Source of the DNA: Deltaproteobacteria bacterium
GTDB lineage: Bacteria; Desulfobacterota; Desulfobacteria; Desulfobacterales; Desulfosarcinaceae
Length of the DNA: 42,835 nucleotides
NCBI GenBank assembly: GCA_020444075.1
Contig: JAHLLR010000046.1
Span: 1 to 42,835 of the forward strand
Reading direction: 5' to 3'
Below, in pieces: positions 8,395 to 19,453 of this stretch. Every line of letters begins with the position of its first letter. Position 1 is the stretch's first letter. The notes beneath the pieces were generated by a model. That model was not told the DNA's origin. It ran no database searches and was given only the letters and a program-made list of their open reading frames with translations. A program made the translations under genes and the position numbers.

Positions 8395-8550
8395 ATGGAT
8401 ATCAGCAGAAAGTTGGGGATTTTGGTGTTTTGCGGGGTTCCCGCCATTATCGGCGGCGGGATCGTCTATGGGGTGGCCGGCAGCTACCTTCCGGTGGCTG
8501 TTTATGAGATAATGCTCTATTTCGTAGCCGGCGCCATTGTCAGCAAGTAA
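8395..8550 (+). CDS. Small hydrophobic protein of 51 residues
   Basis: Starts at ATG 8395 behind ACAGGAGA. The product begins MDISRKLG and then is hydrophobic almost to its end (ILVFCGVPAIIGGGIVYGVA, then a second segment AVYEIMLYFVAGAIVSK). It therefore looks like a two-helix or re-entrant membrane peptide. It lies 112 nt after the thiolase gene and may share its transcript. The family is not recognised. The good ribosome binding site and compact reading frame are the only evidence that it is translated. Confidence 0.6.
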   Translation: MDISRKLGILVFCGVPAIIGGGIVYGVAGSYLPVAVYEIMLYFVAGAIVSK

Positions 8551-8623
8551 TCTGCTTCGCCGCTCCCCCTGTCTGATTCCGGCTGACAATTGACCATTCG
8601 AGTCTGACGCATTCAACATCAAT

Positions 8624-8668
8624 TCTGCGCAAATGCCTCTTCCCGAGTTACTCAGGCGTTTGCGCAGA
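8624..8668. terminator. Long hairpin, possible terminator or REP-like element
   Basis: The arms at 8624-8638 (TCTGCGCAAATGCCT) and 8654-8668 (AGGCGTTTGCGCAGA) are complementary over 15 bp with one G-T pair and enclose a 15-nt loop. No T tract follows. It lies between the 51-residue gene and the AI-2E permease gene. Confidence 0.5.
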
Positions 8669-8808
8669 TTGCGTTATGCCCCGTGGCATCGTGATTCCAC
8701 CATTGTTAAGGACCGACAATGACTTGCTGCCCGGCTTTGGGGCGCCTGCGCTGTCTTCAGGAAAGCCCCGATCATCTGATGCAGCCACTGCCGGTTTCTG
8801 GAGGCACC

Positions 8809-9906
8809 ATGGAGGATCGGACCTCCCAAAACATGATATTATGGTTTTTTCTGGCCTGCTTTCTCATCTCCATTTCCTTGATGGGATGGCTGCTCTCGCC
8901 GTTTCTTTCGATTATCGTTCTGGGTGCGGTTGTCGCCGGCGCATTTCATCCGGTTTACCGGCTGATGACGGCCCATAAAAAAATCGGTCCCGGGTTTGCC
9001 TCGTTGCTAACCTGCCTGCTGATTTTCTTTATCCTGTTTGTCCCCATTGTTTTTTTCGTAGGCGTTCTGGCCCAGGAGGCCTACGAGCTGATCCAGCTGG
9101 CCAAAAGTCCGGCTCTTTCCAGCTTCATCAACACCCATTTTACCAACAGCGCCCTGCTGGACCGTATCAACCCGCTGCTGACCAGTTTCGATATCGCCAT
9201 CACCGGTGAGGAGTTGAACAAAATCATATCGGACATCGGCAGGGCGGTGGGCCTGTTTCTGTACGACCAGGCCCGATCCATCGCGTCCAACACCTTGTCC
9301 TTTCTGGCCAGCTTTTTCCTCATGCTGCTGGTCATATTTTTTCTGCTCATCGACGGGCCGAAGCTGGTGCGGTTTCTTATCGATCTGTCGCCCCTTCCCG
9401 AGGAACAGGATGCCCAGCTCATCGGCAAATTCAAAGACATGGCCGGTGCCATCCTCGTGGGAAACGGGCTTTGCGGAGCCATTCAGGGCGTCGCCGGAGG
9501 GATGATTTTTTGGTTGTTCGGCCTTCAGTCCGCTTTCTTGTGGGGAGTGATCATGTCCCTGCTGGCGTTTCTGCCGATTTTAGGCATCGGGGCGGTGTTT
9601 ATTCCCACGGTTATTTTTCTTTTTTTAAAGGGGCGTATCGCTGCCAGCCTCTTTTTCCTGGTATTTTATCTGCTGCTGTCCGGCGGCGTCGAATATATCT
9701 TGAAACCCAGGGTGGTGGGAAAGCGGGTGCAGATGCATACCCTGGTGGTTTTTTTATCCATTATCGGCGGTCTCAATATTTTCGGTATACTCGGGATCAT
9801 TTATGGCCCGCTGGTTGCCACCGCCTTTCTTACGTTGACCAATATCTATCATACCAGTTACCAGACATTCATTGAACACTCCCAACCCAAACCAGACCGG
9901 CCGTGA
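8809..9906 (+). CDS. AI-2E family transporter (PerM/TqsA-like permease)
   Basis: A 365-residue polytopic inner membrane protein. Two N-terminal membrane segments (ILWFFLACFLISISLMGWLL, then FLSIIVLGAVVAGAF) are followed by a hydrophobic pair around FASLLTCLLIFFILFVPIVF, a soluble loop, and a C-terminal bundle. That bundle has the family's glycine-rich segment NGLCGAIQGVAGGMIFWLFG, LPILGIGAVFIPTVIFLF and the conserved VGKRVQMHTLVVFLSIIGGL near the end. Family members export autoinducer-2 or small solutes, or act as Na+/H+ antiporters, so the substrate is unknown. I chose ATG 8809 after GGAGG; the frame is open from 8719, but those residues are hydrophilic and atypical. It stands alone before gyrA. 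Confidence 0.88.
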   Translation: MEDRTSQNMILWFFLACFLISISLMGWLLSPFLSIIVLGAVVAGAFHPVYRLMTAHKKIGPGFASLLTCLLIFFILFVPIVFFVGVLAQEAYELIQLAKSPALSSFINTHFTNSALLDRINPLLTSFDIAITGEELNKIISDIGRAVGLFLYDQARSIASNTLSFLASFFLMLLVIFFLLIDGPKLVRFLIDLSPLPEEQDAQLIGKFKDMAGAILVGNGLCGAIQGVAGGMIFWLFGLQSAFLWGVIMSLLAFLPILGIGAVFIPTVIFLFLKGRIAASLFFLVFYLLLSGGVEYILKPRVVGKRVQMHTLVVFLSIIGGLNIFGILGIIYGPLVATAFLTLTNIYHTSYQTFIEHSQPKPDRP

Positions 9907-9964
9907 CGGCGAACCAGCGGTTCACCCGGAGCCGGGATGGCCAGAGCAAGGATAATTCGCGAAC

Positions 9965-12460
<2,496 letters not shown>

Positions 12461-12465
12461 ATACG

Positions 12466-13500
12466 ATGAAAACGACTGTGGATGTCAAGACTACGGCCAT
12501 CGGTGTGGTCGGTGCCGGCAGCTGGGGGACCGCTCTGGCCAACCTGCTGGCAGTCAAGGGCTTTGCCGTCGACCATTGGGTATATGAAGCCGAGGTGAAG
12601 GCGCAGATGCTGGAGAAGAAGGAGAATCAGCGCTTTCTGCCCGGCGTCATCCTGTCCGACAATCTTTTTCCCTCCGGGGACCTGGAATCCGTCGTGGCCG
12701 GCAAGGACCTGGTGCTGGTGGTGACCCCCTCGCATGTCACCCGCCGGACGATCGAGCGTTGCGGCCATGCCATCGGTCCGGACACCATTGTGGTCAGCGC
12801 TTCCAAGGGAATCGAAAACCAGACGCACCTTACCATGTCCGGCGTGCTGGGAGAAGTCGTCCCCGGATTGTCGGCGGACCGTCTGGCCGTGCTGAGCGGC
12901 CCCAGCTTCGCCAAGGAGGTGGCCCGCCAGGTGGCCACGGTGGTGACGGTGGCGTCCAGTGACGAAAAGACGGCTGCGTTTGTCCAGCAGGTGTTTGTTA
13001 CGCCCTATTTCCGGGTCTATACCATCGATGACGTAGTCGGTGCCGAACTGGGGGCGGCCGTGAAAAATGTCATCGCCATCGCGGCCGGTGTGATTGACGG
13101 TCTGGGGCTGGGTCTCAATACGCGAGCTGCCCTGATCACGCGCGGGCTGGTTGAGATCCGCCGGTTGGGGCTGGCCATGGGGGCCCAGCCGAGAACCTTC
13201 ACCGGTCTGGCCGGCGTCGGGGATTTGATCCTTACCTGCACCGGTGACCTGAGCCGGAACCACACCATCGGCAAACGGATCGGTGAAGGTAAAAAGCTCA
13301 AAGACCTGCTGGCCGAGATGCACATGGTTGCCGAAGGGGTGAAAACCGCCCGGTCGGTATACAACCTGTCCCGCGAACGGGGTGTCGAAATGCCCATCTC
13401 TCACGCCGTTTATCATGTGCTTTATGATGATCTGGATCCGAAGACGGCCCTTTATCAGCTGATGACCCGGGATCTGAAACAGGAGTTGGACGACATCTGA
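12466..13500 (+). CDS. gpsA: Glycerol-3-phosphate dehydrogenase [NAD(P)+]
   Basis: 344 residues. It reduces dihydroxyacetone phosphate to sn-glycerol 3-phosphate for phospholipid synthesis in the cytoplasm. The N-terminal dinucleotide-binding motif is GVVGAGSWGTALANLLA (about 13-29). Further family motifs are SASKGIE, LSGPSFAKEVA, ELGAAVKNVIAIAAG with the catalytic Lys, and LTCTGDLSRN. Length is typical. The ribosome binding site GGAGGAATAG sits inside the end of gyrA, and the two are tightly coupled. The next gene (radC) starts 20 nt downstream. The N-terminus has about ten extra residues before the fold starts. Confidence 0.97.
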   Translation: MKTTVDVKTTAIGVVGAGSWGTALANLLAVKGFAVDHWVYEAEVKAQMLEKKENQRFLPGVILSDNLFPSGDLESVVAGKDLVLVVTPSHVTRRTIERCGHAIGPDTIVVSASKGIENQTHLTMSGVLGEVVPGLSADRLAVLSGPSFAKEVARQVATVVTVASSDEKTAAFVQQVFVTPYFRVYTIDDVVGAELGAAVKNVIAIAAGVIDGLGLGLNTRAALITRGLVEIRRLGLAMGAQPRTFTGLAGVGDLILTCTGDLSRNHTIGKRIGEGKKLKDLLAEMHMVAEGVKTARSVYNLSRERGVEMPISHAVYHVLYDDLDPKTALYQLMTRDLKQELDDI

Positions 13501-13520
13501 GTAGCAAAGAGAGCAAGCAG

Positions 13521-14246
13521 GTGAAGGAAAATCCTAAAAAAGCGCCACACAAGGGGGAGGGTCACCGCAAGCGGCTGCGTGACCGGTTTCTCCAATCCGG
13601 GCTCGACGGATTTCACGATTACGAAGTCATCGAACTGCTGTTGACGCTGGGCATGCCCAGAAGAGACTGCAAGGAAGCGGCCAAAGCGGCCTTGAACCGG
13701 TTCAAGACCCTGCAGGGTGTCCTCGATGCGTCGCCGGCAGACCTCTGCCTGGTACCGGGCATCGGGCCGGTCAATCTGTTGGGGATAAAGCTGGTTCCGG
13801 CCGTTTCCCGGCGATACCTCCAACAGCGGCTCGAAGGGAAAAAGGCCCTCACCAACTCACGGGAGCTTTTCGACTACCTCAATCACACTATACGTGATAA
13901 AAAAAGAGAGTGCTTTGTGGCAATCTACCTGGATGCCAAAAACCGGGTGATTGCCGACGAAATCCTTTTCACCGGAACGATTTCCGCCAGCGCCGTGTAT
14001 CCCCGTGAGGTGGTGGGCGCCGCGCTGGCCCATGCGGCAGCCGCCGTTATTTTCGCTCACAACCATCCATCCGGGGACCCGGCGCCATCTCCCGATGACA
14101 TGGCCATCACCCGGCGGCTGGCTCAGGCTTGCGGGGTGATGGGCATTACCGTTCATGAGCACCTGATCATCGGCACCGAAGGATATTTCAGCTTTGCCGA
14201 TCATGGCCACATGGCCAGAATCAACGCTGCCGTCGACTCCCTGTAG
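13521..14246 (+). CDS. radC: RadC family protein (JAB/MPN domain)
   Basis: A 241-residue RadC/UPF0758 protein. The N-terminal half has the helix-hairpin-helix region (ADLCLVPGIGPVNLLGIKL, about 73-91). The C-terminal half is a JAB/MPN-type metalloprotease fold with EILFTGTISASAVYPRE and the metal motif HNHPSGDPAPSPDD. Despite the name, a role in DNA repair is not firmly established for the family. The start is a GTG at 13521, and the ribosome binding site is weak. It follows gpsA by 20 nt and is probably on the gyrA-gpsA transcript. Confidence 0.93.
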   Translation: MKENPKKAPHKGEGHRKRLRDRFLQSGLDGFHDYEVIELLLTLGMPRRDCKEAAKAALNRFKTLQGVLDASPADLCLVPGIGPVNLLGIKLVPAVSRRYLQQRLEGKKALTNSRELFDYLNHTIRDKKRECFVAIYLDAKNRVIADEILFTGTISASAVYPREVVGAALAHAAAAVIFAHNHPSGDPAPSPDDMAITRRLAQACGVMGITVHEHLIIGTEGYFSFADHGHMARINAAVDSL

Positions 14247-14299
14247 CCCCTCCGACGGCTGTGCCCGGGATGAAGAGACAGTAACGTGGGAACCATCCA

Positions 14300-14575
14300 A
14301 TGACCGTCAATCAGAAAAAATTTCCTCCCTGTTTCGGAAACCTCGAAAGCGTCTTTCCCCTGGGAGAAGAAGGATTGAGACAGACTCCTGAATCCTGTAT
14401 GCCCTGTTGCTACAAGACCGCATGCCTGAGAAAAGCAATGGCGGACAAGGGCGGAATAACTGTCCGCCAGGAGATGGTGGACCGGGCCTACGCATCCGGC
14501 ATGGTGGGTTTTTTTGAACGCTGGTCCCGGAAAAAGGCCTTGAGCGACCAAAAGCAGAGAAAAGATAAATCCTGA
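14300..14575 (+). CDS. Cys-rich small protein of unknown function
   Basis: A 91-residue soluble protein that I cannot assign. Five Cys are clustered in the first half: C11 in [14 protein letters not shown], then C33, C36, C37 and C42 in [12 protein letters not shown]. The spacing suggests a bound metal ion or Fe-S cluster. The second half is a basic helix ([16 protein letters not shown]). It lies 53 nt after radC and 71 nt before pgk, in the same direction. Upstream it has only a weak GGGAA site. Confidence 0.65.
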   Translation: MTVNQKKFPPCFGNLESVFPLGEEGLRQTPESCMPCCYKTACLRKAMADKGGITVRQEMVDRAYASGMVGFFERWSRKKALSDQKQRKDKS

Positions 14576-14646
14576 AAAACACCTTCAACGATTCATTCCG
14601 GTGGATGGCCGTGATGCCTGCCGCCGCAACCGCAAAGGAGGAATCC

Positions 14647-15843
14647 ATGGCAAAGCTTACCGTTTCCGATCTTGACGTCAAGGGGCGCCGCGTGCTGATG
14701 CGGGTGGATTTCAACGTTCCGATGGAAAATGGGACAGTTGCCAACGACAAGCGACTGCGGGCGGCCCTGCCCACCATTCGTAACATCCTGGAGCGCGGCG
14801 GCAAACTGATCCTCATGTCCCATCTGGGCCGGCCCAAGGGAAAACGGCTGCCCGAACTTTCCTTGAAACCCTGCGCCCGCGCACTGGAAAAACTGCTGGG
14901 ACAACCGGTGGCATTTGCCGACGACTGCATCGGACCCTCCGCCGAAACCGCCGTTGAGGCCCTTTCGGCCGGGGAGGTGCTGCTGCTTGAAAATTTGCGG
15001 TTTCACAAGGCCGAGACGGACAACGACGAGGCTTTCTCCCGAAGCCTGGCTGGGTTGGCGGACGTGTATGTCAACGATGCCTTCGGTACAGCCCACCGGG
15101 CCCACGCCTCTACGGAAGGTGTGACCCGTTTCGTGGACCGCTGCGCCATGGGTTTTCTCATGGAGAAGGAGATTGCCTACCTGGGTGAGGCCCTGGATGT
15201 GCCCAAACGGCCCTTCGTGGCCATTCTCGGCGGTGCGAAGATTTCGGGAAAGATCGACGTCATCGGCAGCCTGCTGCCCAAAGTGGACCGATTGATCATC
15301 GGCGGGGGCATGGCCTACACCTTTTTCAAGGCCAAAGGCTTTGAAATCGGTAACTCGCTGGTAGAGCCGGACCGGATCGACCTTGCCCGATCCTTGCTGG
15401 ACAAAGGGGGGAAAAAACTGGTTCTGCCGGTGGACTGCATGTGCGCGGACCGCTTTGATTTTGATGCGAGAGCCGTTGGTGAACTGTTGCCCACAGGTGT
15501 CAGCGTCATCCCTAAAGACGGCTTCGGCCTGGATATCGGACCCGCTTCGGTGTCCCTCTTCGAAAGCATTCTGGAGAAAGCCCGGACCATCGTATGGAAC
15601 GGACCCATGGGGGTCTTTGAAATCGATGCCACCGCCAAAGGCACCTATGCCGTGGCCCGGGCCATGGCCTCGGCTACGGACAAGGGCGCCATTACCGTTA
15701 TTGGCGGTGGTGATTCGGCAGCAGCCGTAGAAAAGGCGGGCCTGGCCGACCGAATGACCCATATATCGACCGGCGGCGGCGCCTCCCTGGAGTTTCTGGA
15801 AGGCAAAGTCCTTCCCGGCGTAGCTGCCCTGACGGACCGCTGA
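14647..15843 (+). CDS. pgk: Phosphoglycerate kinase
   Basis: 398 residues. It transfers phosphate from 1,3-bisphosphoglycerate to ADP in glycolysis, and runs in reverse in gluconeogenesis. N-domain substrate motifs are [17 protein letters not shown] and [11 protein letters not shown]. Then come [14 protein letters not shown], the hinge [11 protein letters not shown], and the C-domain nucleotide loop ([15 protein letters not shown]) with the [16 protein letters not shown] ending. I chose ATG 14647, 5 nt after AAGGAGG; the frame is open from 14605 but those residues are not part of the fold. GAPDH and triose-phosphate isomerase genes are not adjacent. Confidence 0.97.
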   Translation: MAKLTVSDLDVKGRRVLMRVDFNVPMENGTVANDKRLRAALPTIRNILERGGKLILMSHLGRPKGKRLPELSLKPCARALEKLLGQPVAFADDCIGPSAETAVEALSAGEVLLLENLRFHKAETDNDEAFSRSLAGLADVYVNDAFGTAHRAHASTEGVTRFVDRCAMGFLMEKEIAYLGEALDVPKRPFVAILGGAKISGKIDVIGSLLPKVDRLIIGGGMAYTFFKAKGFEIGNSLVEPDRIDLARSLLDKGGKKLVLPVDCMCADRFDFDARAVGELLPTGVSVIPKDGFGLDIGPASVSLFESILEKARTIVWNGPMGVFEIDATAKGTYAVARAMASATDKGAITVIGGGDSAAAVEKAGLADRMTHISTGGGASLEFLEGKVLPGVAALTDR

Positions 15844-15886
15844 CGTCGGTCCTGTCCCTGATAATATTCATTTTCCGGGTGCGCTA

Positions 15887-16603
15887 TTGAAAACAGGGGA
15901 TGCAAAGAAATGGGTCTGGACAGCCTGTTTTCTGTCGGGCTTTCTGCTGCTGGTGCTTCTCTTCCGCCATGAACTCGCCACCGGCCTGATGACTGCTTAC
16001 CGGTGGATCTCGAACCGTGATCAGGTTGAGCAGTTTGTCGCCGCCTTTGGTCGCGGCGCACCCCTGGCCTTTATAACGCTTCAGATCCTTCAGGTGGTCC
16101 TGGCGCCGGTTCCGGGTGAGGCCACCGGATTTATCGGCGGTTATATCTTCGGCACTGCCAGGGGGTTCATATACTCCAGCCTGGCGTTGGCGGCTGGATC
16201 ATGGATCAACTTTGCCATCGGCCGGTTCGTCGGCCGCCGGTATGTCCGGCGATGGATCCCGACCGACAAAATGGCGCGCTTCGATCACCTGTTGCAGCGG
16301 CAGGGCATCATTGTTTTACTCATCCTTTTTATCTTCCCCGGTTTTCCCAAAGATTACCTGTGCCTGTTTCTGGGAATTACGGCGATCCCCCTCAAGGCGT
16401 TTTTGCTGATTGCCTCGATTGGCAGAATGCCCGGCACCTTCATGCTGAGCCTGCAGGGCGAATACCTCTTCCAAAAAAACTACGCGGTATTTGCCATGGT
16501 TTTCGGGGTAACCCTGCTGGTGGCCTTTTTGAGTATCAGGTATCGGGAAACGATCTACCGGTGGATGGAGAAACTGAATAGAAAAACGACCGGTAGCCGT
16601 TGA
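15887..16603 (+). CDS. TVP38/TMEM64 family membrane protein
   Basis: A 238-residue inner membrane protein of the SNARE-associated/DedA superfamily. The N-terminal membrane segment is [14 protein letters not shown]. The core motif region reads [19 protein letters not shown], with the [17 protein letters not shown] segment and [16 protein letters not shown]. Two C-terminal membrane segments and a short basic tail end the protein. Relatives are linked to lipid scrambling or membrane homeostasis; the exact function here is unknown. The start appears to be a TTG at 15887, because the only in-frame ATG lies beyond the first membrane segment. It follows pgk by 43 nt. Confidence 0.85.
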   Translation: MKTGDAKKWVWTACFLSGFLLLVLLFRHELATGLMTAYRWISNRDQVEQFVAAFGRGAPLAFITLQILQVVLAPVPGEATGFIGGYIFGTARGFIYSSLALAAGSWINFAIGRFVGRRYVRRWIPTDKMARFDHLLQRQGIIVLLILFIFPGFPKDYLCLFLGITAIPLKAFLLIASIGRMPGTFMLSLQGEYLFQKNYAVFAMVFGVTLLVAFLSIRYRETIYRWMEKLNRKTTGSR

Positions 16604-16699
16604 CCCCTATAGGCAATCGTGTTATTTAAGAATACCAATAACATCCGTGTCATCAACGTCTGCATCACAAAAACCACAATCCGCCCGAGGGGAATCGTA

Positions 16700-17761
16700 G
16701 TGGCCTTCTGGAGCGTAAGAGAAGAACTCAGTCAGTTCAATCGCCTGCGCCGTTCTTATTACGAGCTTTACAGGGATGAACTGGATCAGTTTATGATAGA
16801 TTATGCCCTCATCCAGTCATACAATCAGTTTGCCGACCGAGACCTTCCCTATCCGTTCATTGAAAAAAGGGAGCTCAAGCCTCGTGCGCGGATTCCCGGC
16901 ATAGAATACGAGAGCCAGAAGACATTCCTGGTGCTTTTTGTGGAGGACGTCATTCCGGCGACCCACAAGAAGTACATTCGATTTTTCGATGTCAACAAAC
17001 CCACCAAAACGAACCTGTTGGAATCCAAGGCCCTGCCCTTGCCCGAGAAGTTCGATCGAACCCACAAATATCTGGACTCCGTTCAGTTCTATGATTTCAT
17101 GGATTTACTGCTGCCGGTGGATTATGCGCTGTTGATTCAGCGCGACCCCACGACCCGCTCGGCCAACCGCTACAGCCTGACCCACTACCATGTGAGAATC
17201 GACTGGCCCATCGCCGATGCCGCCGAAGATCTGGCCCAGAGCCTGCGGTATATCTCCAAGGATCTTTATGAAAAGGGAGATAAGTACGCTGAACTGGCCC
17301 AGCGGAAGCTCTTCGAGTATTATGGCATGCCTGTTATGGTGGGCGGCCGGCGGACGGCTGCCATGGTGGCTGCCCAGTACCTCAAAAGAATTCCATGCAT
17401 TTCAACTGTTTATGCCGGTAGCAGCGAATCCCGGGCCCTGTACCGCATTTCCGAACGCGGTGTCTCCAAGGCGGCGCTGGTTCGTTTCTCCAACGACGAG
17501 GTTCGGCAGATCGCCGAGTCCCAGAAGATGCCTCCCCGTACCTTCAGAAAGAATTACGTCGTCGCCACCAAGGGCCGGCATAATGTGTGCCTCTTCCAGG
17601 CCACCTACGCGTATACCGATCATTCCCGTCCGCCGGATGACGGCAAACTCCGGGAGATCAATCCCGACGTGAATTGGCTCACCGTGGGGGCTGAGCACGT
17701 GATTCCCAAGCCCGGTGTCAGTAAATACCCGCCGATCAATCTGAATCTGATCTATACCTGA
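16700..17761 (+). CDS. Conserved-looking soluble protein of unknown function
   Basis: About 353 residues, not recognised. No membrane segments or signal peptide. The sequence looks like a true folded protein with many aromatic and charged residues, for example RRSYYELYRDELDQFMIDYA near the start and an RRTAAMVAAQYLKRI helix in the middle. The C-terminal third is basic with KNYVVATKGRHNVCLFQATY. I chose GTG 16700 because GAGGGGA lies 7 nt upstream; the frame is open from 16619. It stands 97 nt after the TVP38 gene and ends convergent with the hydrolase gene, leaving only 7 nt between them. Confidence 0.7.
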   Translation: MAFWSVREELSQFNRLRRSYYELYRDELDQFMIDYALIQSYNQFADRDLPYPFIEKRELKPRARIPGIEYESQKTFLVLFVEDVIPATHKKYIRFFDVNKPTKTNLLESKALPLPEKFDRTHKYLDSVQFYDFMDLLLPVDYALLIQRDPTTRSANRYSLTHYHVRIDWPIADAAEDLAQSLRYISKDLYEKGDKYAELAQRKLFEYYGMPVMVGGRRTAAMVAAQYLKRIPCISTVYAGSSESRALYRISERGVSKAALVRFSNDEVRQIAESQKMPPRTFRKNYVVATKGRHNVCLFQATYAYTDHSRPPDDGKLREINPDVNWLTVGAEHVIPKPGVSKYPPINLNLIYT

Positions 17762-17768
17762 TCGCTGT

Positions 17769-18620
17769 CTACAGATAGCGGGCCGCCACCCATTGCTTCA
17801 AATCCGCCAGTACCCTTTCCCGATCGGGACGTTTTTCATTATAAATCTCGTGATACAGGCTCTCATAGTTGAAAAGCGTCTTGTCGGCCACTGTCAATGC
17901 GTCAAAGTAGGCCAGGGAAGCGGGGGCGCTGACCAGGTGGTCCTCTCCGGCGATCTGCATGAGAATAGGGTCGGTGATCGCCTCGGGTGAACCGCCGGTT
18001 TCCTCGATCTCCGCCATGCACTGTGAAAACCAGCGAGCACTGATTTTGCAGTGCACCTGTTCACTTTGCTCATACGCCCTAACTTCATCACCGTCGTGGC
18101 TGATGAAGGACGGGTCCAGGCGGTTGTCCAAAGAGAGGGTCGGCCAGATGACGGACATGATGCGGACAACGGCTTTCAGCGCCGGTGGTGGTGGTTTGGG
18201 GACGCCAAGCAGAGGAGAAGAGACGATCAGGCCATCGACATGCCGGGGATACTGTCGGACAAATGACAGCGCAATCAAACCGCCCATGCTGTGCCCCAGC
18301 AAAAGGAGCGGCAACTGATCGGTTTTATCTGTTCTCGCCAACGCCATCAGCATTTTAAGATCCTGGACATAGTCGTCGAAATCGTTGACATGCCCCCGTT
18401 TGCCCTGGCTCCGGCCATGGCCCCGATGGTCATGTATCCACAGGGATGCGCCCATGGGGCAAAGGGCCTCGATCACATGCCCGTAGCGGCCTGAATGTTC
18501 TCCCAGTCCGTGGGATATCACCACCTGAAACCGCTCCTTTTCGGGAATAAAGTTGCGGTAGAAAAGGCTTGTGCCGTCGCTGCCTTCAAACCTGGCGGTA
18601 TACTCCTGGATATCTGTCAT
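17769..18620 (-). CDS. Alpha/beta hydrolase, monoacylglycerol lipase-like
   Basis: A 283-residue serine hydrolase of the alpha/beta fold. It shows the oxyanion segment VISHGLGEHSGRY, DHRGHGRSQGKRGHV, the nucleophile elbow GHSMGG, the acid in IAGEDHLVS and the catalytic His in LYHEIYNE. This order and the HGLGEHSGRY motif match monoglyceride lipase/lysophospholipase (PldB/MgL) proteins. The probable substrate is monoacylglycerol or lysophospholipid. I chose ATG 18620 behind AGGGGA; the frame is open to 18794, but the added sequence is atypical. It is transcribed alone. Confidence 0.88.
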   Translation of the reverse strand: MTDIQEYTARFEGSDGTSLFYRNFIPEKERFQVVISHGLGEHSGRYGHVIEALCPMGASLWIHDHRGHGRSQGKRGHVNDFDDYVQDLKMLMALARTDKTDQLPLLLLGHSMGGLIALSFVRQYPRHVDGLIVSSPLLGVPKPPPPALKAVVRIMSVIWPTLSLDNRLDPSFISHDGDEVRAYEQSEQVHCKISARWFSQCMAEIEETGGSPEAITDPILMQIAGEDHLVSAPASLAYFDALTVADKTLFNYESLYHEIYNEKRPDRERVLADLKQWVAARYL

Positions 18621-18855
18621 CGGTGGTCCCCTGGTTCGGGTTGATCGTCTAATCAATTCAGGCAGGTGACCGATCGGGTCGATGAGTCGCCGTTGTCGGC
18701 CGCCATCATTTTTAGCACAGGCCCCGGCCAAAAACAATTTACTTATAAATTGCTTGAAAACAATCTTCAGAACCGGTACCGTGGCCCCCATCACTGCGGT
18801 ATCAAAAAAGAAGGTGGCGGTTCGCCCGGCGACCGGTTATGGAAAAGGAAAAACG

Positions 18856-19119
18856 ATGGAAAACGTTGCAGCCCACCTGAAAAAAGAGTGGAAAAATTAT
18901 GTCATGGCCATCTGGATGCTCGGGGTGACCGGCTTCCTGTATCACCTGAATGAACAAATCCTGGTGATCGAGCAGGCGAGCATGAAACTGAGTTCCGACG
19001 TGGATTCCATAGAGAGCATCTTAATCAGCACGGACAGTAATGTCGCCGACGTGAAAAAGCAGATCGAAGAAATATCCACCAAAGTGACGGTTATCCACAA
19101 ACGCGTCATGCGGCGATAG
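18856..19119 (+). CDS. Small membrane-anchored coiled-coil protein
   Basis: 87 residues starting at ATG 18856 after AAAGGAAAAACG. One membrane segment (YVMAIWMLGVTGFLYHL, about 13-29) is followed by a heptad-like amphipathic helix through SSDVDSIESI and NVADVKKQIEEISTKVTVI. It therefore probably forms an oligomer at the membrane. Not recognised. It sits 13 nt before the YhbY-family gene and is probably in the same operon. Confidence 0.65.
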   Translation: MENVAAHLKKEWKNYVMAIWMLGVTGFLYHLNEQILVIEQASMKLSSDVDSIESILISTDSNVADVKKQIEEISTKVTVIHKRVMRR

Positions 19120-19132
19120 GAAAGGAATCCAT

Positions 19133-19453
19133 ATGGACCGTTTGAAAGGATTTCAGAAACGATTTCTCAGGGGGGTGGCGCACCCACTCAAACCGGTGGT
19201 GTTCGTGGGACAGAAAGGGTATACTCAATCGTTGGCCGATGCCATGGATGACGCCCTGGATCACCATGAACTGGTGAAGGTCAAATTCGTCGAGTTCAAG
19301 GAAAAAGAGAAGAAGCTGGCCCTGGTCGAGCAGATAGAGAAAGCGGTGTCCTGCGAGATGGTGGGACTGGTCGGCCATATCGCCACTTTTTTTCGCCGGC
19401 AAAGCGATCCTGAAAAAAGAAAAATCAGCCTCCCCGACCATACTGACGACTGA
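19133..19453 (+). CDS. yhbY: YhbY family RNA-binding protein (CRM domain)
   Basis: A 106-residue protein that is essentially a single CRM (chloroplast RNA splicing and ribosome maturation) domain. The motif FVGQKGYTQSL contains the GxxG-type RNA-binding loop, followed by ALDHHELVKVKF and the GLVGHIATFFRR end of the domain. E. coli YhbY associates with pre-50S ribosomal subunits. AAAGGAATCC precedes the ATG. Its stop codon is immediately adjacent to the stop of the convergent penicillin-binding protein gene, with no space for a terminator. Confidence 0.92.
   Translation: MDRLKGFQKRFLRGVAHPLKPVVFVGQKGYTQSLADAMDDALDHHELVKVKFVEFKEKEKKLALVEQIEKAVSCEMVGLVGHIATFFRRQSDPEKRKISLPDHTDD

Noticed and set aside
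14593-15762. 389-codon antisense frame over pgk
   Set aside because: pgk is certain on the other strand; the antisense product has no motifs.
17762-17785. Hairpin between the convergent genes at 17.76 kb as a terminator
   Set aside because: CGCTGTCT/AGATAGCG leaves too small a loop and has no T tract.
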